Assembly (NCBI RefSeq): GCF_029392875.1
Contig: NZ_CP113946.1
Coordinates: 1,550,001-1,614,000 of the forward strand
Length of the DNA stretch: 64,000 bases
Direction of reading: 5' to 3'
From: Lactobacillus sp. ESL0677
Lineage (GTDB): Bacteria > Bacillota > Bacilli > Lactobacillales > Lactobacillaceae
The number at the start of each line of letters is the position of its first letter. The stretch's first letter is position 1. Of the stretch, positions 48,040-61,253 are shown piece after piece. The translations under genes were made by a program, and so were the position numbers. Under the pieces are notes generated by a model. It worked only from the letters and a program-made list of their open reading frames with translations, was not told the DNA's origin and made no database searches.

Positions 48040-51000
48040 CTACTTTTGTGGTTCCTTAGCCTTGTCAGCTTCCTTCATCTTTTTCTCAATATCAGCGATT
48101 GAGTAAACAGATTGTGGCTTCTTAACATCAGCCTCAGGTTCCATATTACGGTAAATTGGAAGACCAGTACCAGCTGGAATAATCTTACCGATAATAACAT
48201 TTTCTTTCAAACCAAGCAATGGATCGTTCTTGCCTCTGATTGATGCATCAGTCAGAACACGAGTTGTTTCCTGGAATGAGGCAGCTGACAAGAAACTATT
48301 AGTTTCAAGGGCAGCCTTAGTAATTCCCAAGATAACACTTTGTGCAGTAGCTGGGATACCACCAGAAATAATAACTGACTTGTTGCGTTCCTTAAAGTCA
48401 CCAATATCCATTACAGCACCTGGCAATAAGTCAGTTTCGCCTGGATCAAGGATCCGAACTTTTTGCAACATTTGCCGAGTTAAGACTTCGACGTGCTTGT
48501 CAGAAATGTCTACCCCCTGCATTCTGTAGGCTTTTTGAACTTCAACTAAAATGTACTCTTCAGTTGTCAAGGTATCAGTTACTTGAATTAATTCCTTAGG
48601 ATCAACAGAACCCAAAGTCAACTTGTCACCACGGTTAACAAAGTCACCTTCGGCAACAGCGACAGAAGCAGTATAAGGAATACTGTAACTTCTGGTATCA
48701 ATCTTACCCTTAACAGTGATTTCACGCGTATGTTCAGCTGGGTTTTCTTGAATTGAATCAATGATACCATCAACTTCAGAAATGATTGCCCGACCTTTAG
48801 GGTTACGAGCTTCAAACAATTCTTGCACACGAGGAAGACCCTGAGTAATATCTTCAGCACCGGCAACCCCACCGTTGTGGAAAGTACGCAAAGTCAACTG
48901 TGTACCAGGTTCACCGATTGATTGAGCGGCAACAGTACCAACTGCTTCACCGACTTCAACTTCTTCACCAGTAGCCAAGTTCATTCCGTAACACTTACGA
49001 CAAACACCGTGAGGTGTATCACAGATCAGGATTGAACGAATCTTGACATCAGTAACACCAGCATCACAAATCTTGTGAGCTAAGTTTTCATCCATCATTT
49101 CATTTGGACCAGCAAGTACTTCACCAGTCTTAGGATCCTTAACAGTTTCAGCAGTGAAACGACCAAGCAAACGATCGTACAAAGGCTCGATTAATTCGTC
49201 ACCTTCCATGATGGCGTGAACGTGAATGCCACGATCAGTACCACAATCGTCTTCACGAATAATAACATCCTGAGCAACATCAACTAACCGCCGTGTCAAG
49301 TAACCTGACTGAGCAGTCTTCAAGGCCGTATCAGTCATTCCCTTACGGGCACCGTGAGTGGACATGAACAATTCCAAAACTGACAAACCTTCCTTGAAGT
49401 TTGACGTAACAGGAATTTCAAACAACCCACCGTTAGGAGTGGCCATCAAGCCACGCATTCCGGCTAACTGTGTAAAGTTAGAAATGTTACCACGGGCACC
49501 AGAGTCGGCCATGATTGTAATTGGATTACGTGGATCATAAATCTGCGCAATTTCGTTTTGAACTTGATCCTTACATTCATTCCAAATGCTAATAACCCGA
49601 TCGTGCCGCTCTTGCTCAGTAATCAAGCCACGTCTAAATTGTTTAGAAACAACATCAACTTGCTTGTGTGCCTTAGCAACCTTTTCGTCCTTATCATTAA
49701 TTTCTGGAACATCAGTCATCCCAATGGTAATTCCGGAAGTAGTTGAGCTAGTGTAGCCTAACTTCTTCAAATCATCAAGGTATTCTGAGGTTCTTTGAAC
49801 CTTGTAATACTTGTAAATTGTCGCAATTGAATCAGACAAAAATGACTTCTTGAATGGTGTTGCAACTAATTCGTCACCAACACTGTCAATCTTTTCATGA
49901 ATGTCTTCACCAGGTTCTAAGAAGTACTTAGGTGCTAGTGGATTGTTCAAGTTTTCTTCGGTTGGCTCATTAATGTAGAAGTAATCTTCTGGTGTAATTT
50001 GGTTAAAAATTACTCGACCATAAGTGGTAATGAAAATACCATGTTCATAACCCTTAGGCCATGATTTCTTCGGCATTGAATCAGCTGACATACCAATGAT
50101 TGTATGGTAGTGAATATCACCATTATTGTATGCAACTGTAGCTTCTGCAGGTGAGTTGAAAATCATACCTTCACCCTCACGACCACGTTCAGCCTGAGTT
50201 AACCAGTAGTTACCCAACACGATATCCTGTGAAGGTGTAACGATTGGCTTACCATCTTTTGGTGCCAAGATATGATGCGCAGCTAACATCAACAACCGTG
50301 ATTCAGCAACAGCTTCATCTGATAATGGAACGTGGATAGCCATTTGGTCCCCATCGAAGTCGGCATTGTAAGCTTCACAAGCTAATGGGTGCAAACGGAT
50401 TGATTTACCTGGAACCAAAACTGGTTCGAAGGCTTGGATACTCAAACGGTGCAAAGTAGGGGCACGGTTTAACAGAACCGTTCTTTCCTTAATTACATCT
50501 TCCAATACATCCCAGACATCATCGTCTTCACGATCAATCTTACGCTTAGCACTCTTAATGTTAGAAGCAATCTTACGCTTAACTAATTCGTGCATTACGA
50601 ATGGCTTGAACAATTCCAGCGCCATTGGCCGCGGAACACCACATTGATAGAATTTCAATTTCGGTGAAACGTCAATAACCGAACGACCTGAATAGTCAAC
50701 ACGCTTACCAAGCAAGTTTTGACGGAAACGTCCTTGCTTACCTTTAAGCATGTGTGACAATGACTTCAATGGTCGGTTACCTGGTCCAACAACTGGACGA
50801 CCACGACGGCCATTATCAATCAAAGCATCGACAGCTTCTTGCAACATCCGCTTTTCGTTTTGCACGATAATGTTTGGTGCGTTTAAGTCAAGCAATCTCT
50901 TCAACCGGTTATTCCGGTTAATTACCCGGCGGTAAAGGTCATTCAAGTCGGAGGTCGCAAACCGGCCACCTTCTAGTTGAACCATTGGCCGTAAGTCCGG

Positions 51001-51705
51001 CGGGATAACTGGAACGGCATCAATAACCATCCATTCAGGTTTATTGCCTGAATCTTTGAAGGCATCTAAAATATCTAGACGTCTAATTGCCCGTGTCCGT
51101 TTTTGACCAGTTGCAGTTTCCAATTCTTTCTTTAAATCGGTAACTTCCTTAGCCAAATCAACTTTCCGTAATAAATCACGGATAGCTTCAGCACCCATCT
51201 TGGCAACAAAGCGACTACCGAATTTTGCCTTTTGTTCACGATATTCAGCTTCAGTCATTAATTGCTTAAATTCAAGGTCAGTGTCACCCGGATCGATTAC
51301 GATATAAGCCGCAAAATAAATTACTTCTTCTAGTAATCTTGGTGACATATCAAGAATTAATCCCATCCGTGATGGAATACCCTTAAAGTACCAGATATGA
51401 GTAACAGGAGCAGCCAACTCAATGTGGCCCATCCGCTCTCTTCTAACTTTGGCAGAGGTGACTTCAACCCCACAGCGATCACAAACGATCCCGCGGTAAC
51501 GAACACCCTTATATTTACCACATGCACAAGCCCAGTCTTTCGTTGGCCCGAAAATTCTTTCATCAAACAAACCGTCTTTTTCTGGCTTTAAAGTACGGTA
51601 GTTAATTGTTTCTGGCTTCTTAACTTCACCGTATGACCAGCTGCGGATCTTGTTAGGTGATGCAAGGCCAATTTGCATGCTTTCAAACTTATTTACATCG
51701 ATCAA
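48040..51705 (-). CDS. rpoC: RNA polymerase beta' subunit
   Basis: 1221 aa. Catalytic subunit: the metal-binding [15 protein letters not shown] is intact, and the N-terminal zinc site [20 protein letters not shown] is present. The start is a TTG at 51705 ([13 protein letters not shown], read as Met), with AGGGGG about 9 bases upstream. 16 bp after rpoB. Confidence 0.97.
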   Translation of the reverse strand: MIDVNKFESMQIGLASPNKIRSWSYGEVKKPETINYRTLKPEKDGLFDERIFGPTKDWACACGKYKGVRYRGIVCDRCGVEVTSAKVRRERMGHIELAAPVTHIWYFKGIPSRMGLILDMSPRLLEEVIYFAAYIVIDPGDTDLEFKQLMTEAEYREQKAKFGSRFVAKMGAEAIRDLLRKVDLAKEVTDLKKELETATGQKRTRAIRRLDILDAFKDSGNKPEWMVIDAVPVIPPDLRPMVQLEGGRFATSDLNDLYRRVINRNNRLKRLLDLNAPNIIVQNEKRMLQEAVDALIDNGRRGRPVVGPGNRPLKSLSHMLKGKQGRFRQNLLGKRVDYSGRSVIDVSPKLKFYQCGVPRPMALELFKPFVMHELVKRKIASNIKSAKRKIDREDDDVWDVLEDVIKERTVLLNRAPTLHRLSIQAFEPVLVPGKSIRLHPLACEAYNADFDGDQMAIHVPLSDEAVAESRLLMLAAHHILAPKDGKPIVTPSQDIVLGNYWLTQAERGREGEGMIFNSPAEATVAYNNGDIHYHTIIGMSADSMPKKSWPKGYEHGIFITTYGRVIFNQITPEDYFYINEPTEENLNNPLAPKYFLEPGEDIHEKIDSVGDELVATPFKKSFLSDSIATIYKYYKVQRTSEYLDDLKKLGYTSSTTSGITIGMTDVPEINDKDEKVAKAHKQVDVVSKQFRRGLITEQERHDRVISIWNECKDQVQNEIAQIYDPRNPITIMADSGARGNISNFTQLAGMRGLMATPNGGLFEIPVTSNFKEGLSVLELFMSTHGARKGMTDTALKTAQSGYLTRRLVDVAQDVIIREDDCGTDRGIHVHAIMEGDELIEPLYDRLLGRFTAETVKDPKTGEVLAGPNEMMDENLAHKICDAGVTDVKIRSILICDTPHGVCRKCYGMNLATGEEVEVGEAVGTVAAQSIGEPGTQLTLRTFHNGGVAGAEDITQGLPRVQELFEARNPKGRAIISEVDGIIDSIQENPAEHTREITVKGKIDTRSYSIPYTASVAVAEGDFVNRGDKLTLGSVDPKELIQVTDTLTTEEYILVEVQKAYRMQGVDISDKHVEVLTRQMLQKVRILDPGETDLLPGAVMDIGDFKERNKSVIISGGIPATAQSVILGITKAALETNSFLSAASFQETTRVLTDASIRGKNDPLLGLKENVIIGKIIPAGTGLPIYRNMEPEADVKKPQSVYSIADIEKKMKEADKAKEPQK

Positions 51706-51721
51706 AAGTTTAACCCCCTAC

Positions 51722-54700
51722 TTATTTAGAAATCTTGTTGTCATCGTCAGATTCGTCAATGGCAGTTTCAGTCTTCTTGACTTCCTTAACTAGCTCGTCT
51801 TCACCATCAGATTTGGCAGTTTCTTCGGCTAACTTCTTCTTTTGTTGCTCTTCAGCCATCTTCGACAAAGTATCAATATTCAAATGTTCATTTGAATCAT
51901 CATCCATGTCACGTAATTCAATTTCATTATGATCCATGTCAAGAACGCGAATGTCCAATCCTAATGATTGTAATTCCTTAACAAGAACACGGAATGATTC
52001 TGGAACACCTGGCTTAGGAATTCTTTCACCCTTAACAATTGCTTCGTATGCCTTTACACGACCAACAACATCATCTGACTTGTAAGTCAAAATTTCTTGC
52101 AGAGTGTACGCAGCACCGTAAGCTTCAAGAGCCCAAACTTCCATTTCACCAAAACGCTGACCACCAAATTGTGCTTTACCACCAAGAGGTTGTTGCGTAA
52201 CAAGTGAGTAAGGCCCAATTGAACGAGCGTGAATCTTATCGTCAACCATGTGAGTCAACTTCAGATAGTGCATGATCCCAACTGAAACCCGGTTGTGGAA
52301 TGGTTCACCTGTACGACCATCGTAAAGAACAGTCTTACCGTCTTTATCGATTCCGGCTTGGTGAACTGTGTCCCAAACATCATCTTCACTAGCACCATCA
52401 AATACTGGTGTTGCAACGTGAATACCTAAGCTATTTGCAGCCCAGCCCAAGTGTAATTCCAAAAGCTGACCAATGTTCATACGCGAAGGAACACCCATTG
52501 GGTTCAAACAAATATCAACTGGTGTACCATCTGGCAAGTATGGCATATCTTCTTCTGGAACAACTGCAGCAACCGTACCTTTGTTACCGTGACGACCGGA
52601 CATCTTATCTCCGACTTGGATCTTACGCTTCTGGGCAATGTAAATTCTAACCAAGGTGTTAACACCTGGTGATAATTCGTCGCCCTTTTCACGAGTATAA
52701 ACCTTAACGTCGCGAACAATTCCGCCGCCGCCGTGAGGTACCCGCAAAGAAGTATCTCGAACTTCACGTGCCTTTTCACCAAAGATAGCGTGCAATAATC
52801 TTTCTTCAGCTGATAACTCAGTCACACCCTTAGGTGTAACTTTACCAACCAAAATGTCGCCATCGTGAACTTCAGCACCGATGCGGATAATTCCTTCGCC
52901 ATCGAGGTCCTTTAACGCATCTTCACCAACGTTTGGCAATTCACGTGTAATTTCCTCTGGACCTAGCTTAGTGTCACGAGCTTCAGATTCGTAATCTTCA
53001 ATACTGATTGAGGTGTATACATCATCCTTAACAAGTCGTTCTGACAACATAATTGAGTCTTCATAGTTGTACATGTTCCAAGTCATGAAGGCAATTACTG
53101 GGTTTTGACCCAAAGCTAATTCGCCGTGATCCATTGTTGGACCGTTAGCAATAACTTCGCCTTCAACAACTTCATCACCTAACTTAACGTTTGGTGTTTG
53201 GTTATACGACTTCGAGTTGTTTGACCGACGGTACTTTTCAAGAACGTATTCGTCCAAAGTACTATCAGCACGCCTAATTCGAATAGAGTTAGCATCAACA
53301 TATTCAACTTTACCTGCAGCCTTAGCAATTAAAGCAGCACCAGAATCGTGAGCAGCACGATATTCCATCCCAGTTCCAACAAGAGAACTATGCGGATTAA
53401 TTAACGGCGCAGCCTGACGTTGCTGGTTAGCACCCATCAAAGCCCGGTTAGAGTCATCGTTTTCAAGGAATGGGATACATGCAGAAGCAACAGACACAAC
53501 TTGCTTAGGAATAACGTCCATGTAGTCAATCTTATCTGGACTAACTTCGACGTTGTCCTCCTTTGAACGAGCCAAAATCAATTCATCTTTAAATGAACCA
53601 TCTGGATTAAGCGGTGTGTTAGCTCCGGCAATAATATAGTTATCTTCAACATCGGCTGTTAAGTAGTCAATCTTGTCAGTAACCTTGTGGGTCTTCCAAG
53701 AAACGCGACGATATGGTGTTTCAATAAAGCCATACTTGTTAATCACAGCGTATGTTGCCAAAGAGTTAATCAAACCAATGTTTGGACCTTCTGGCGTTTC
53801 AATCGGACATAAACGACCATATTGGGTATAGTGCACATCCCGAACTTCGTATCCGGCACGGTCACGTGTTAAACCACCAGGCCCTAGGGCAGACATCCGA
53901 CGCTTGTGCGTTAATTCCCCCAGCGGGTTATGTTGATCCATGAACTGTGACAGTTGCGAGGAACCAAAGAATTCCTTGATGCTGGCAACGATTGGACGAA
54001 TGTTAATTAATTGTTGAGGCGTAACAGTTGATGGGTCTTGAATTGACATTCTTTCCCGAACAACACGTTCCATTCTCGCTAAACCAATTCTGAATTGATT
54101 TTGCAATAATTCACCGACTCGACGAATACGACGGTTACCTAAGTGGTCAATATCATCAACATTGCCAATTTCATCTTGTAATAACAAGAAGTAATTGATT
54201 GAAGCCAAAACATCAGCAGGTGTTAAGTACTTAACACTCTTGTCAATGTGACCATTGGACATCATCTTGACAACACGTTCTGGATTTACCTTTGAGTAAA
54301 CCTTGATTTCTTGAACATTAATTGGATCTGGCAGAACACCTTCCTTAGATGGTTCATAAGTAACCATTTTGAAGTCATCGCGGTCAAGGTACTTCTCTAA
54401 AGTATCCATTACTTCATGAGTAACAACAGTACCCTTCTTAGCAATAATTTCACCAGTGTCAGGATCAGCCAAAGTTTCAGCTAACGTTTGACCGTATAAA
54501 CGGTTCTTCAATGATAACTTCTTGTTGACCTTGTAACGACCAACTGAAGCCAAGTCGTAACGACGCGGATCAAAGAAACGAGCATAAAGTAGAGACCGTG
54601 AAGAATCCGTTGTCTTCGGCTCACCAGGACGTAATCTTTCATAAACATCCTTTAATGCTTCTGCAACTCGTGAGTCAGCAGGGTTCTTATGTACATCCTT

Positions 54701-55369
54701 ATCCAAAGTGAATTGTAAAGTATCACTTTGACCAAACACATCTAAAATATCACCGTCTGAGCCAATCCCCATTGCTCTGATTAATACAGTCAAAGGCAAC
54801 TTACGAGTCCGGTCAACACGAACATATGAGATATTCTTAGCATCAGTTTCAAATTCAAGCCATGCCCCACGGTTAGGAATGACAGTTGTGCCAAAGATTT
54901 GGCGGCCATTCTTATCATAGTCACCTGAGTAATAAACACTTGGCGATCTAACTAACTGTGAAACAATAACTCTTTCGGCACCGTTAATAATGAATGAACC
55001 AGATTCAGTCATTAATGGTAAATCGCCAAAGAAAACATCTTGGGTCTTAATTTCACCGGTTTTTTGGTTAGTTAACTTCAAAGTAACGTGCATTGGTGCT
55101 GAATAAGTCGCATCATGATCACGGGCTTCATCAACGGTGTACTTAGGCTTTTGTAATTTATAACCCATGTATTCCAAAGAAAGCTTACCTGAGAAGTCAC
55201 TAATTGGCATAATGTCGTCAAAGACTTCCTTAATACCTTCATCCAAAAACCACTTATATGATTCGGTTTGAACATCAGTCAAGTTAGGTAGTTTCAGCAC
55301 TTCTTTAATCCGTGAAAAACTACGTCTTGTACGGTGTTTACCATAGTTCACTACGTGTCCATTTAACAA
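51722..55369 (-). CDS. rpoB: RNA polymerase beta subunit
   Basis: 1215 aa. The rifampicin region [20 protein letters not shown] and [11 protein letters not shown] looks wild type (sensitive form). The C-terminus ends in an acidic, lysine-rich tail usual in lactobacilli. The start is a TTG at 55369 (read as Met, then LNGHVVNYG), with AAAGGA about 10 bases upstream. Preceded by a long structured leader. Confidence 0.96.
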   Translation of the reverse strand: MLNGHVVNYGKHRTRRSFSRIKEVLKLPNLTDVQTESYKWFLDEGIKEVFDDIMPISDFSGKLSLEYMGYKLQKPKYTVDEARDHDATYSAPMHVTLKLTNQKTGEIKTQDVFFGDLPLMTESGSFIINGAERVIVSQLVRSPSVYYSGDYDKNGRQIFGTTVIPNRGAWLEFETDAKNISYVRVDRTRKLPLTVLIRAMGIGSDGDILDVFGQSDTLQFTLDKDVHKNPADSRVAEALKDVYERLRPGEPKTTDSSRSLLYARFFDPRRYDLASVGRYKVNKKLSLKNRLYGQTLAETLADPDTGEIIAKKGTVVTHEVMDTLEKYLDRDDFKMVTYEPSKEGVLPDPINVQEIKVYSKVNPERVVKMMSNGHIDKSVKYLTPADVLASINYFLLLQDEIGNVDDIDHLGNRRIRRVGELLQNQFRIGLARMERVVRERMSIQDPSTVTPQQLINIRPIVASIKEFFGSSQLSQFMDQHNPLGELTHKRRMSALGPGGLTRDRAGYEVRDVHYTQYGRLCPIETPEGPNIGLINSLATYAVINKYGFIETPYRRVSWKTHKVTDKIDYLTADVEDNYIIAGANTPLNPDGSFKDELILARSKEDNVEVSPDKIDYMDVIPKQVVSVASACIPFLENDDSNRALMGANQQRQAAPLINPHSSLVGTGMEYRAAHDSGAALIAKAAGKVEYVDANSIRIRRADSTLDEYVLEKYRRSNNSKSYNQTPNVKLGDEVVEGEVIANGPTMDHGELALGQNPVIAFMTWNMYNYEDSIMLSERLVKDDVYTSISIEDYESEARDTKLGPEEITRELPNVGEDALKDLDGEGIIRIGAEVHDGDILVGKVTPKGVTELSAEERLLHAIFGEKAREVRDTSLRVPHGGGGIVRDVKVYTREKGDELSPGVNTLVRIYIAQKRKIQVGDKMSGRHGNKGTVAAVVPEEDMPYLPDGTPVDICLNPMGVPSRMNIGQLLELHLGWAANSLGIHVATPVFDGASEDDVWDTVHQAGIDKDGKTVLYDGRTGEPFHNRVSVGIMHYLKLTHMVDDKIHARSIGPYSLVTQQPLGGKAQFGGQRFGEMEVWALEAYGAAYTLQEILTYKSDDVVGRVKAYEAIVKGERIPKPGVPESFRVLVKELQSLGLDIRVLDMDHNEIELRDMDDDSNEHLNIDTLSKMAEEQQKKKLAEETAKSDGEDELVKEVKKTETAIDESDDDNKISK

Positions 55370-55539
55370 GGAGAAAACATCCTTTCTGTTAGAGAAAGCA
55401 AATATTACATTTCATTTACAAATTCAAAAGGCTGGAATTTTAAGCATAAAAAAGACAAAAACAACATTGTCGTTTTTGTCTTTTATTATTCTGCTGGACA
55501 ATATATCAGCAAAATTCTGAACTTCAGCCTTTTTAATCA
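55370..55539 (-). promoter_or_regulatory. rpoB leader RNA with long-range stem
   Basis: About 170 nt of transcript before rpoB. Two outer arms pair over about 100 nt: AAAAGGCTG with CAGCCTTTT, continued by GAATTTT with AAAATTC (55426-55446 with 55509-55533). Inside lie a 4-bp GCTG/CAGC hairpin and the strong terminator-like hairpin, so the whole can form a three-way junction. Function unknown; see the findings. Confidence 0.5.
55448..55484 (-). terminator. Terminator-like hairpin inside the rpoB leader
   Basis: Stem AAAAGACAAAAAC / GTTTTTGTCTTTT with a small internal mismatch and a T-run on the minus strand. It lies downstream of the rpoB promoter, so rpoB transcripts must pass through it; it may also stop clpC read-through. 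Confidence 0.75.
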
Positions 55540-55545
55540 CGCTTA

Positions 55546-55574
55546 AATATAACAAAATTTGCCTATTCTGTCAA
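55546..55574 (-). promoter_or_regulatory. rpoB-rpoC promoter
   Basis: TTGACA (55569-55574) and TATATT (55546-55551) with a 17-bp spacer on the minus strand, 5 bp beyond the clpC stop codon. Confidence 0.85.
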
Positions 55575-55579
55575 CTAAT

Positions 55580-58060
55580 TTAGTTTATACCAACTAATTC
55601 TGCATCAACTGCTTTAACAACTTCAAACTTCAGCTTGTCATGATTGCTGCCAATCTTGAGTAAATCGCCAGCTTGCAGTGCACCTTTAATCAGCATTGAA
55701 GCAACTTCATCTTCAACATCAGTCTGAATTGCTCGTCTAAGCGGCCGAGCACCCATTTCTGGATTATAACCATCCTTGGCAATTTTATCCATTGCTGCTC
55801 GGGATAACTTAAGCTGAATACCCTTTTTAGCTAATCTATCGATTAACTTGCGCGTTAAGAGCGTAACGATTTGCCGCAATTGGCTAGCATTCAATTCATC
55901 AAAAATAATTGTCTCGTCAATTCGGTTCAAGAATTCTGGTCTGAAGAATTGCTTGAGTGCCTGCTTAACCCGTTCACGCCGCATCTTAATTTGGCTAGAA
56001 TTATCGGCATTAAAGCCAACTGCCTGGGTTTCAAATAGTGAACGCGAACCTAGGTTAGAAGTCATAATGATAATTGTATTCCGGAAGTCAATTTTTCTTC
56101 CCTTAGAATCGGTTAAAAAGCCGTCATCAAGAACCTGCAATAACAAGTTAAACACGTCAGGATGTGCCTTCTCAACTTCATCAAGCAGAACAACTGAATA
56201 TGGGTGACGTCTCACCTTTTCGGACAGCTGACCGCCCTCATCGTAGCCAACGTAGCCGGGAGCCGAACCAATTAACTTGCTGCTGGCAATCTGATCCATA
56301 TATTCAGACATATCAATTCTGATTAAATTATTTTCTGAGCCAAACATTGCAGCCGCAATCGCTTTTGCCAGCTCGGTCTTGCCAACACCAGTTGGTCCTA
56401 AAAATAAGAATGAGCCAATCGGACGATTTTCATCCTTAATCCCGCTGCGGCTGCGGCGAACTGCCCGACTAACTGCTGAAACTGCCTTGTCCTGACCGAT
56501 AATGCGGCGGTGCAAATCATTTTCAAGGTTGGCTAACTGCTTCAACTCGTTTCGGTTCATTTGCGTAACCGGAACGCCAGTCCAATTAGATACCACTTTA
56601 GCAATATCTTCCGACTTGACCACAGCTTTACTGTCAACTTTTTCTTCCAGTCGATTAGCCAGCTTGTCCCGCTTCAATTGCAAACTGTTTTGTCGGTCTT
56701 GCAGCTTAGCAGCTTCAACAAAGTTCTGGTTGACAGCTGCCTGATTCTTTTGATCAATTACCTGCTTAATTTGGTCATTAACCTGCATTAACTGATTGTC
56801 AGGCGCCTTGTTCGTCTTAATCTTAACTGCAGCACCGGCCTCATCAATCAAGTCAATTGCCTTGTCAGGCAAATAACGGTTAGAGATATAGCGACTGGAC
56901 AAATCCACCGCATCCTCTAGAGCAGCCTTAGTAAATTTAACATGGTGGAATTTTTCATATTTAGCTTGTAAGCCAGTTAAAATTGCTAGTGATTCTGCTC
57001 GTGAAGGTTCATTGAGTCGAACTTGTTGGAAGCGGCGGGCTAAAGCCTGATCCTTTTCCACATACTTTTGGTATTCATCAAAAGTTGTTGCCCCAATCAT
57101 TTGAATGTCACCGCGAGCAAGTGATGGCTTCAAAATATTAGCTGCATCAATTGAGCCTTCGGCGCCACCAGCACCGATTAAGGTATGCATTTCGTCAACA
57201 AAAAGAATAATTTTACCATCTTTGGTAATTTCTTTAATAATCTTCTTCATACGGTCTTCAAACTCACCGCGGTACTTGGTTCCAGCTACTAAGCCGCCCA
57301 AATCAAGCGAAATTACCCGCTTATTTAATAAGTCATGTGGTGCCTTTTTATTCACGATCGCCGTTGCGATTGCTTCAGCAACCGCTGTTTTACCCACACC
57401 GGGTTCCCCAATTAAGACCGGATTATTCTTAGTGCGCCGCGATAGGATTTCAATTACTCGAGCAATCTCTTGATCGCGACCAATCACTGGATCAATCTGT
57501 CCGTTTTCTGCACGTTCATTTAAATTAACCGAAACTTGGTCTAAAGTCGGCGTCGTGCTCTTAGGCTTATTATTTATTTCAGTTGGTGCTGCACCAAACC
57601 AATCATTATCAATTTCTGAGTTGTCCTCTTGACCAAGGCTGCGCTGAGCATCATCTCGCAAACCTTGAATATTAATATTCAGATTACGCAAAATAGTCGC
57701 TGCTAAAACTTGCTCACTAGAAATTAGCCCAAGCAAAATATGACTAGTCTTAACCTCGTTTGAACCACCACGCTCTGCTAATGTGCCAGCATATGCTAAT
57801 GCCATGCTCAAACGCGGTGACATCTCCATATAACTAGTTTTAGCAGCAGAGCCATAACCAGTATAGCGCTCAATTTCTTCGCGAATAGCGGTAGGTGTAG
57901 CTCCCCAAGCCCGCAAATCCTTGCCGGCTTCGCCATCTGATTCAATCACCATCGCAAGCAGTACATGTTCAGTACCAATTAAGCGATGATGAAAATTCTG
58001 TGCTTGTTCACGTGCAATCTCTAATACTTGATTTGCACTTTTACTGTAAGAGTTCTTCAT
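55580..58060 (-). CDS. clpC: ATP-dependent Clp protease ATP-binding subunit ClpC
   Basis: 826 aa. AAA+ unfoldase that feeds ClpP in protein quality control. Order: two Clp_N repeats (about 1-145), first AAA+ with GEPGVGKT, a middle coiled domain with a UVR-like motif ([12 protein letters not shown]), second AAA+ with GPTGVGKTE, and the C-terminal small domain. The second of two adjacent ATGs (58060) fits the AAGGTGG site best. No CtsR heptad repeats (GGTCAAA type) or CIRCE element were found upstream, which is unusual for a clpC gene. A structured 5' UTR is present instead. Confidence 0.93.
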   Translation of the reverse strand: MKNSYSKSANQVLEIAREQAQNFHHRLIGTEHVLLAMVIESDGEAGKDLRAWGATPTAIREEIERYTGYGSAAKTSYMEMSPRLSMALAYAGTLAERGGSNEVKTSHILLGLISSEQVLAATILRNLNINIQGLRDDAQRSLGQEDNSEIDNDWFGAAPTEINNKPKSTTPTLDQVSVNLNERAENGQIDPVIGRDQEIARVIEILSRRTKNNPVLIGEPGVGKTAVAEAIATAIVNKKAPHDLLNKRVISLDLGGLVAGTKYRGEFEDRMKKIIKEITKDGKIILFVDEMHTLIGAGGAEGSIDAANILKPSLARGDIQMIGATTFDEYQKYVEKDQALARRFQQVRLNEPSRAESLAILTGLQAKYEKFHHVKFTKAALEDAVDLSSRYISNRYLPDKAIDLIDEAGAAVKIKTNKAPDNQLMQVNDQIKQVIDQKNQAAVNQNFVEAAKLQDRQNSLQLKRDKLANRLEEKVDSKAVVKSEDIAKVVSNWTGVPVTQMNRNELKQLANLENDLHRRIIGQDKAVSAVSRAVRRSRSGIKDENRPIGSFLFLGPTGVGKTELAKAIAAAMFGSENNLIRIDMSEYMDQIASSKLIGSAPGYVGYDEGGQLSEKVRRHPYSVVLLDEVEKAHPDVFNLLLQVLDDGFLTDSKGRKIDFRNTIIIMTSNLGSRSLFETQAVGFNADNSSQIKMRRERVKQALKQFFRPEFLNRIDETIIFDELNASQLRQIVTLLTRKLIDRLAKKGIQLKLSRAAMDKIAKDGYNPEMGARPLRRAIQTDVEDEVASMLIKGALQAGDLLKIGSNHDKLKFEVVKAVDAELVGIN

Positions 58061-58078
58061 CATAGCACCACCTTAAAA

Positions 58079-58151
58079 TGACATGAATATTGGTAATCTC
58101 TTTAAAGCCAATTGTAAAACCACTTACTTTAAATGGTTACTGTTCATGTCA
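58079..58151 (-). ncRNA. Candidate structured 5' UTR element of clpC (three-way junction)
   Basis: Read on the minus strand: P1 TGACATGAA / TTCATGTCA (58143-58151 with 58079-58087, 9 bp, perfect), P2 AACCA / TGGTT (58134-58138 with 58118-58122; extendable to 7 bp with a 2-nt bulge), P3 ATTGG / CCAAT (58108-58112 with 58089-58093). The junction joins are only 1-2 nt. Both hairpin loops contain TTTAAAG, whose TTTAAA core is self-complementary and could kiss. It begins just after the predicted transcription start and ends before the ribosome site. Confidence 0.5.
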
Positions 58152-58165
58152 AAAACATTGCAATT

Positions 58166-58171
58166 ATTATA
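58166..58171 (-). promoter_or_regulatory. clpC -10 box
   Basis: A perfect TATAAT on the minus strand; the best -35 at 18 bp (TTAGCG) is weak. It places the transcription start near 58159, just before P1 of the structured element. Confidence 0.5.
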
Positions 58172-58224
58172 GCAAAGACAATGTACTTACGCTAATATTC
58201 TTTATTATAATCATTTATAGATAA

Positions 58225-58252
58225 CAAAAAAACTGTCCGTTACCGAACAGTT
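58225..58252 (-). terminator. Terminator after tRNA-Pro
   Basis: Stem AACTGT-CG / CG-ACAGTT and a T-run on the minus strand immediately after the tRNA. Confidence 0.75.
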
Positions 58253-58257
58253 GCTTA

Positions 58258-58331
<74 letters not shown>

Positions 58332-58337
58332 TTTCAA

Positions 58338-58370
58338 TAAAAAGACTCACCCAAGCGGTGAGTCTTTTTA
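58338..58370. terminator. Terminator between tRNA-Gly and tRNA-Pro
   Basis: Stem AAAAAGACTCACC / GGTGAGTCTTTTT with an AAGC-type loop, symmetric. It suggests that the two tRNAs may be separate transcripts or only partly co-transcribed. Confidence 0.8.
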
Positions 58371-58376
58371 TTATGA

Positions 58377-58448
58377 AGCGGAAGACGGGATTCGAACCCG
58401 CGACCCCCACCATGGCAAGGTGATGTTCTACCACTGAACTACTTCCGC
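58377..58448 (-). tRNA. tRNA-Gly (anticodon GCC)
   Basis: Acceptor GCGGAAG / CTTCCGC, anticodon stem ATCACC / GGTGGG with loop TTGCCAT (anticodon GCC), T-arm GCGGG-TTCGAAT-CCCGT. CCA is not encoded. Confidence 0.93.
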
Positions 58449-58502
58449 AAGACATTTATTATTATAGCAAATGAATTTGATTTTGCAAACCTTTTTTGCA
58501 AG

Positions 58503-58534
58503 AAAAAAAGGAAATTCTTCGAAAAGAATTTCCT
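58503..58534 (-). terminator. Terminator of the dusB-lysS operon
   Basis: Stem AGGAAATTCTT / AAGAATTTCCT with a 4-nt loop and a T-run on the minus strand. Confidence 0.85.
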
Positions 58535-58562
58535 AATTGCCCAAAAAGGCTAATCTAACAGC

Positions 58563-60119
<1,557 letters not shown>

Positions 60120-60141
60120 TTACTTTTCCTCCATTACTTTA

Positions 60142-61158
60142 TTAACCACGCCGAGCTGTTTTTTGTGCTTGACGCTTCTCATAATCTTCAACAAAATTAT
60201 CCAGCAAGTCGTAAACTTCTTGTGCTGTCCATACCTCATTTATTTTAGCACGGGTTCGTGCTGAACGGGGAACGCCCTTCAAATAATAAGCAGCCTGCTG
60301 TCTAAACTCAGGTACCGCAATTTTTTCACCCTTTAAGTCAACCAAGCCTTGCAATTGGTGTTTGGCAGTTGCTACCTTTTCGCGCACAGTTTGCGGTGTT
60401 AGGCGCTCACCGGTTGCCAAATAATGGGTCATATCTTTCAAAATCCACGGATTACCCAAGGCGGCCCGACCAACCATTACTGCTGTTGAGCCAATTTCCT
60501 TTAATGCCTTTTCAGCTAATTCCGGTGTTGCAATGTCACCGTTAGCAACAAATGGCACATCAAGCACTTGGGCAACATCATGCAACGTTTCCCAGTCCGC
60601 ATGTCCCTGATACATCTGTTTGCGTGTTCTACCATGCATTGCTATCATGCTGGCACCAGCTTCTTGAGCCGCTAGTGCATTCTCTACAGCAAAAATATGC
60701 TTACGATCCCAGCCAATGCGCATCTTAACACTCACAGGTTTTGACACGTTTTGGACAACTGCATGCACCATTTGATAAATCTTGTTCGAATCAAGCAACC
60801 ATTTAGAACCGGCATCCGTTTTTGTGATTTTGGGTACTGGACAACCCATATTAATATCAATGATATCAGCATCGGTATGCTGGTCAATGTACTGCGCCGC
60901 CTGCAGTAATGTCTCTTCAGTTCCCCCAAAAATCTGAATACTCATTGGGTGTTCACGCGGATCAACCTTCATCATCGACATTGTTTTTTTATTTCGATAA
61001 ATGATTCCATGATCAGAAATCATCTCGCAAACAACCATTCCAGCGCCAAATTCTTTACAAATCATCCGAAATGCCGAATTTGAAACTCCAGCCATCGGTG
61101 CAACAACCACACGATTAGGAATGGTAATATCGCGAATCTTCCAACTATTATCCACCAA
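60142..61158 (-). CDS. dusB: tRNA-dihydrouridine synthase
   Basis: 338 aa, FMN-dependent. The catalytic Cys is C106 in DINMGCPVPKITK, and RIGWDRKHIF and HGRTRKQMYQG are family signatures. Reduces uridines in tRNA D-loops. In most lactobacilli it lies next to lysS, as here. Confidence 0.94.
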   Translation of the reverse strand: MVDNSWKIRDITIPNRVVVAPMAGVSNSAFRMICKEFGAGMVVCEMISDHGIIYRNKKTMSMMKVDPREHPMSIQIFGGTEETLLQAAQYIDQHTDADIIDINMGCPVPKITKTDAGSKWLLDSNKIYQMVHAVVQNVSKPVSVKMRIGWDRKHIFAVENALAAQEAGASMIAMHGRTRKQMYQGHADWETLHDVAQVLDVPFVANGDIATPELAEKALKEIGSTAVMVGRAALGNPWILKDMTHYLATGERLTPQTVREKVATAKHQLQGLVDLKGEKIAVPEFRQQAAYYLKGVPRSARTRAKINEVWTAQEVYDLLDNFVEDYEKRQAQKTARRG

Positions 61159-61231
61159 ATCATCCTTTCAAATACTTTAACATCATAACAAAAAAGACTA
61201 AATCAGCAAAATTTCACGGTGTCAATCACTT

Positions 61232-61252
61232 AAAAGAATAACTTGCAGTTAT
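61232..61252 (-). terminator. Weak terminator after a histidine phosphatase gene
   Basis: Short stem ATAACT / AGTTAT followed by a TCTTTT-type run on the minus strand. Confidence 0.4.
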
Positions 61253-61253
61253 C

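Noticed and set aside
60120-60141. T-box leader for lysS
   Set aside because: The gap to dusB is only 22 bp and lysS appears co-transcribed; no specifier loop or antiterminator sequence.
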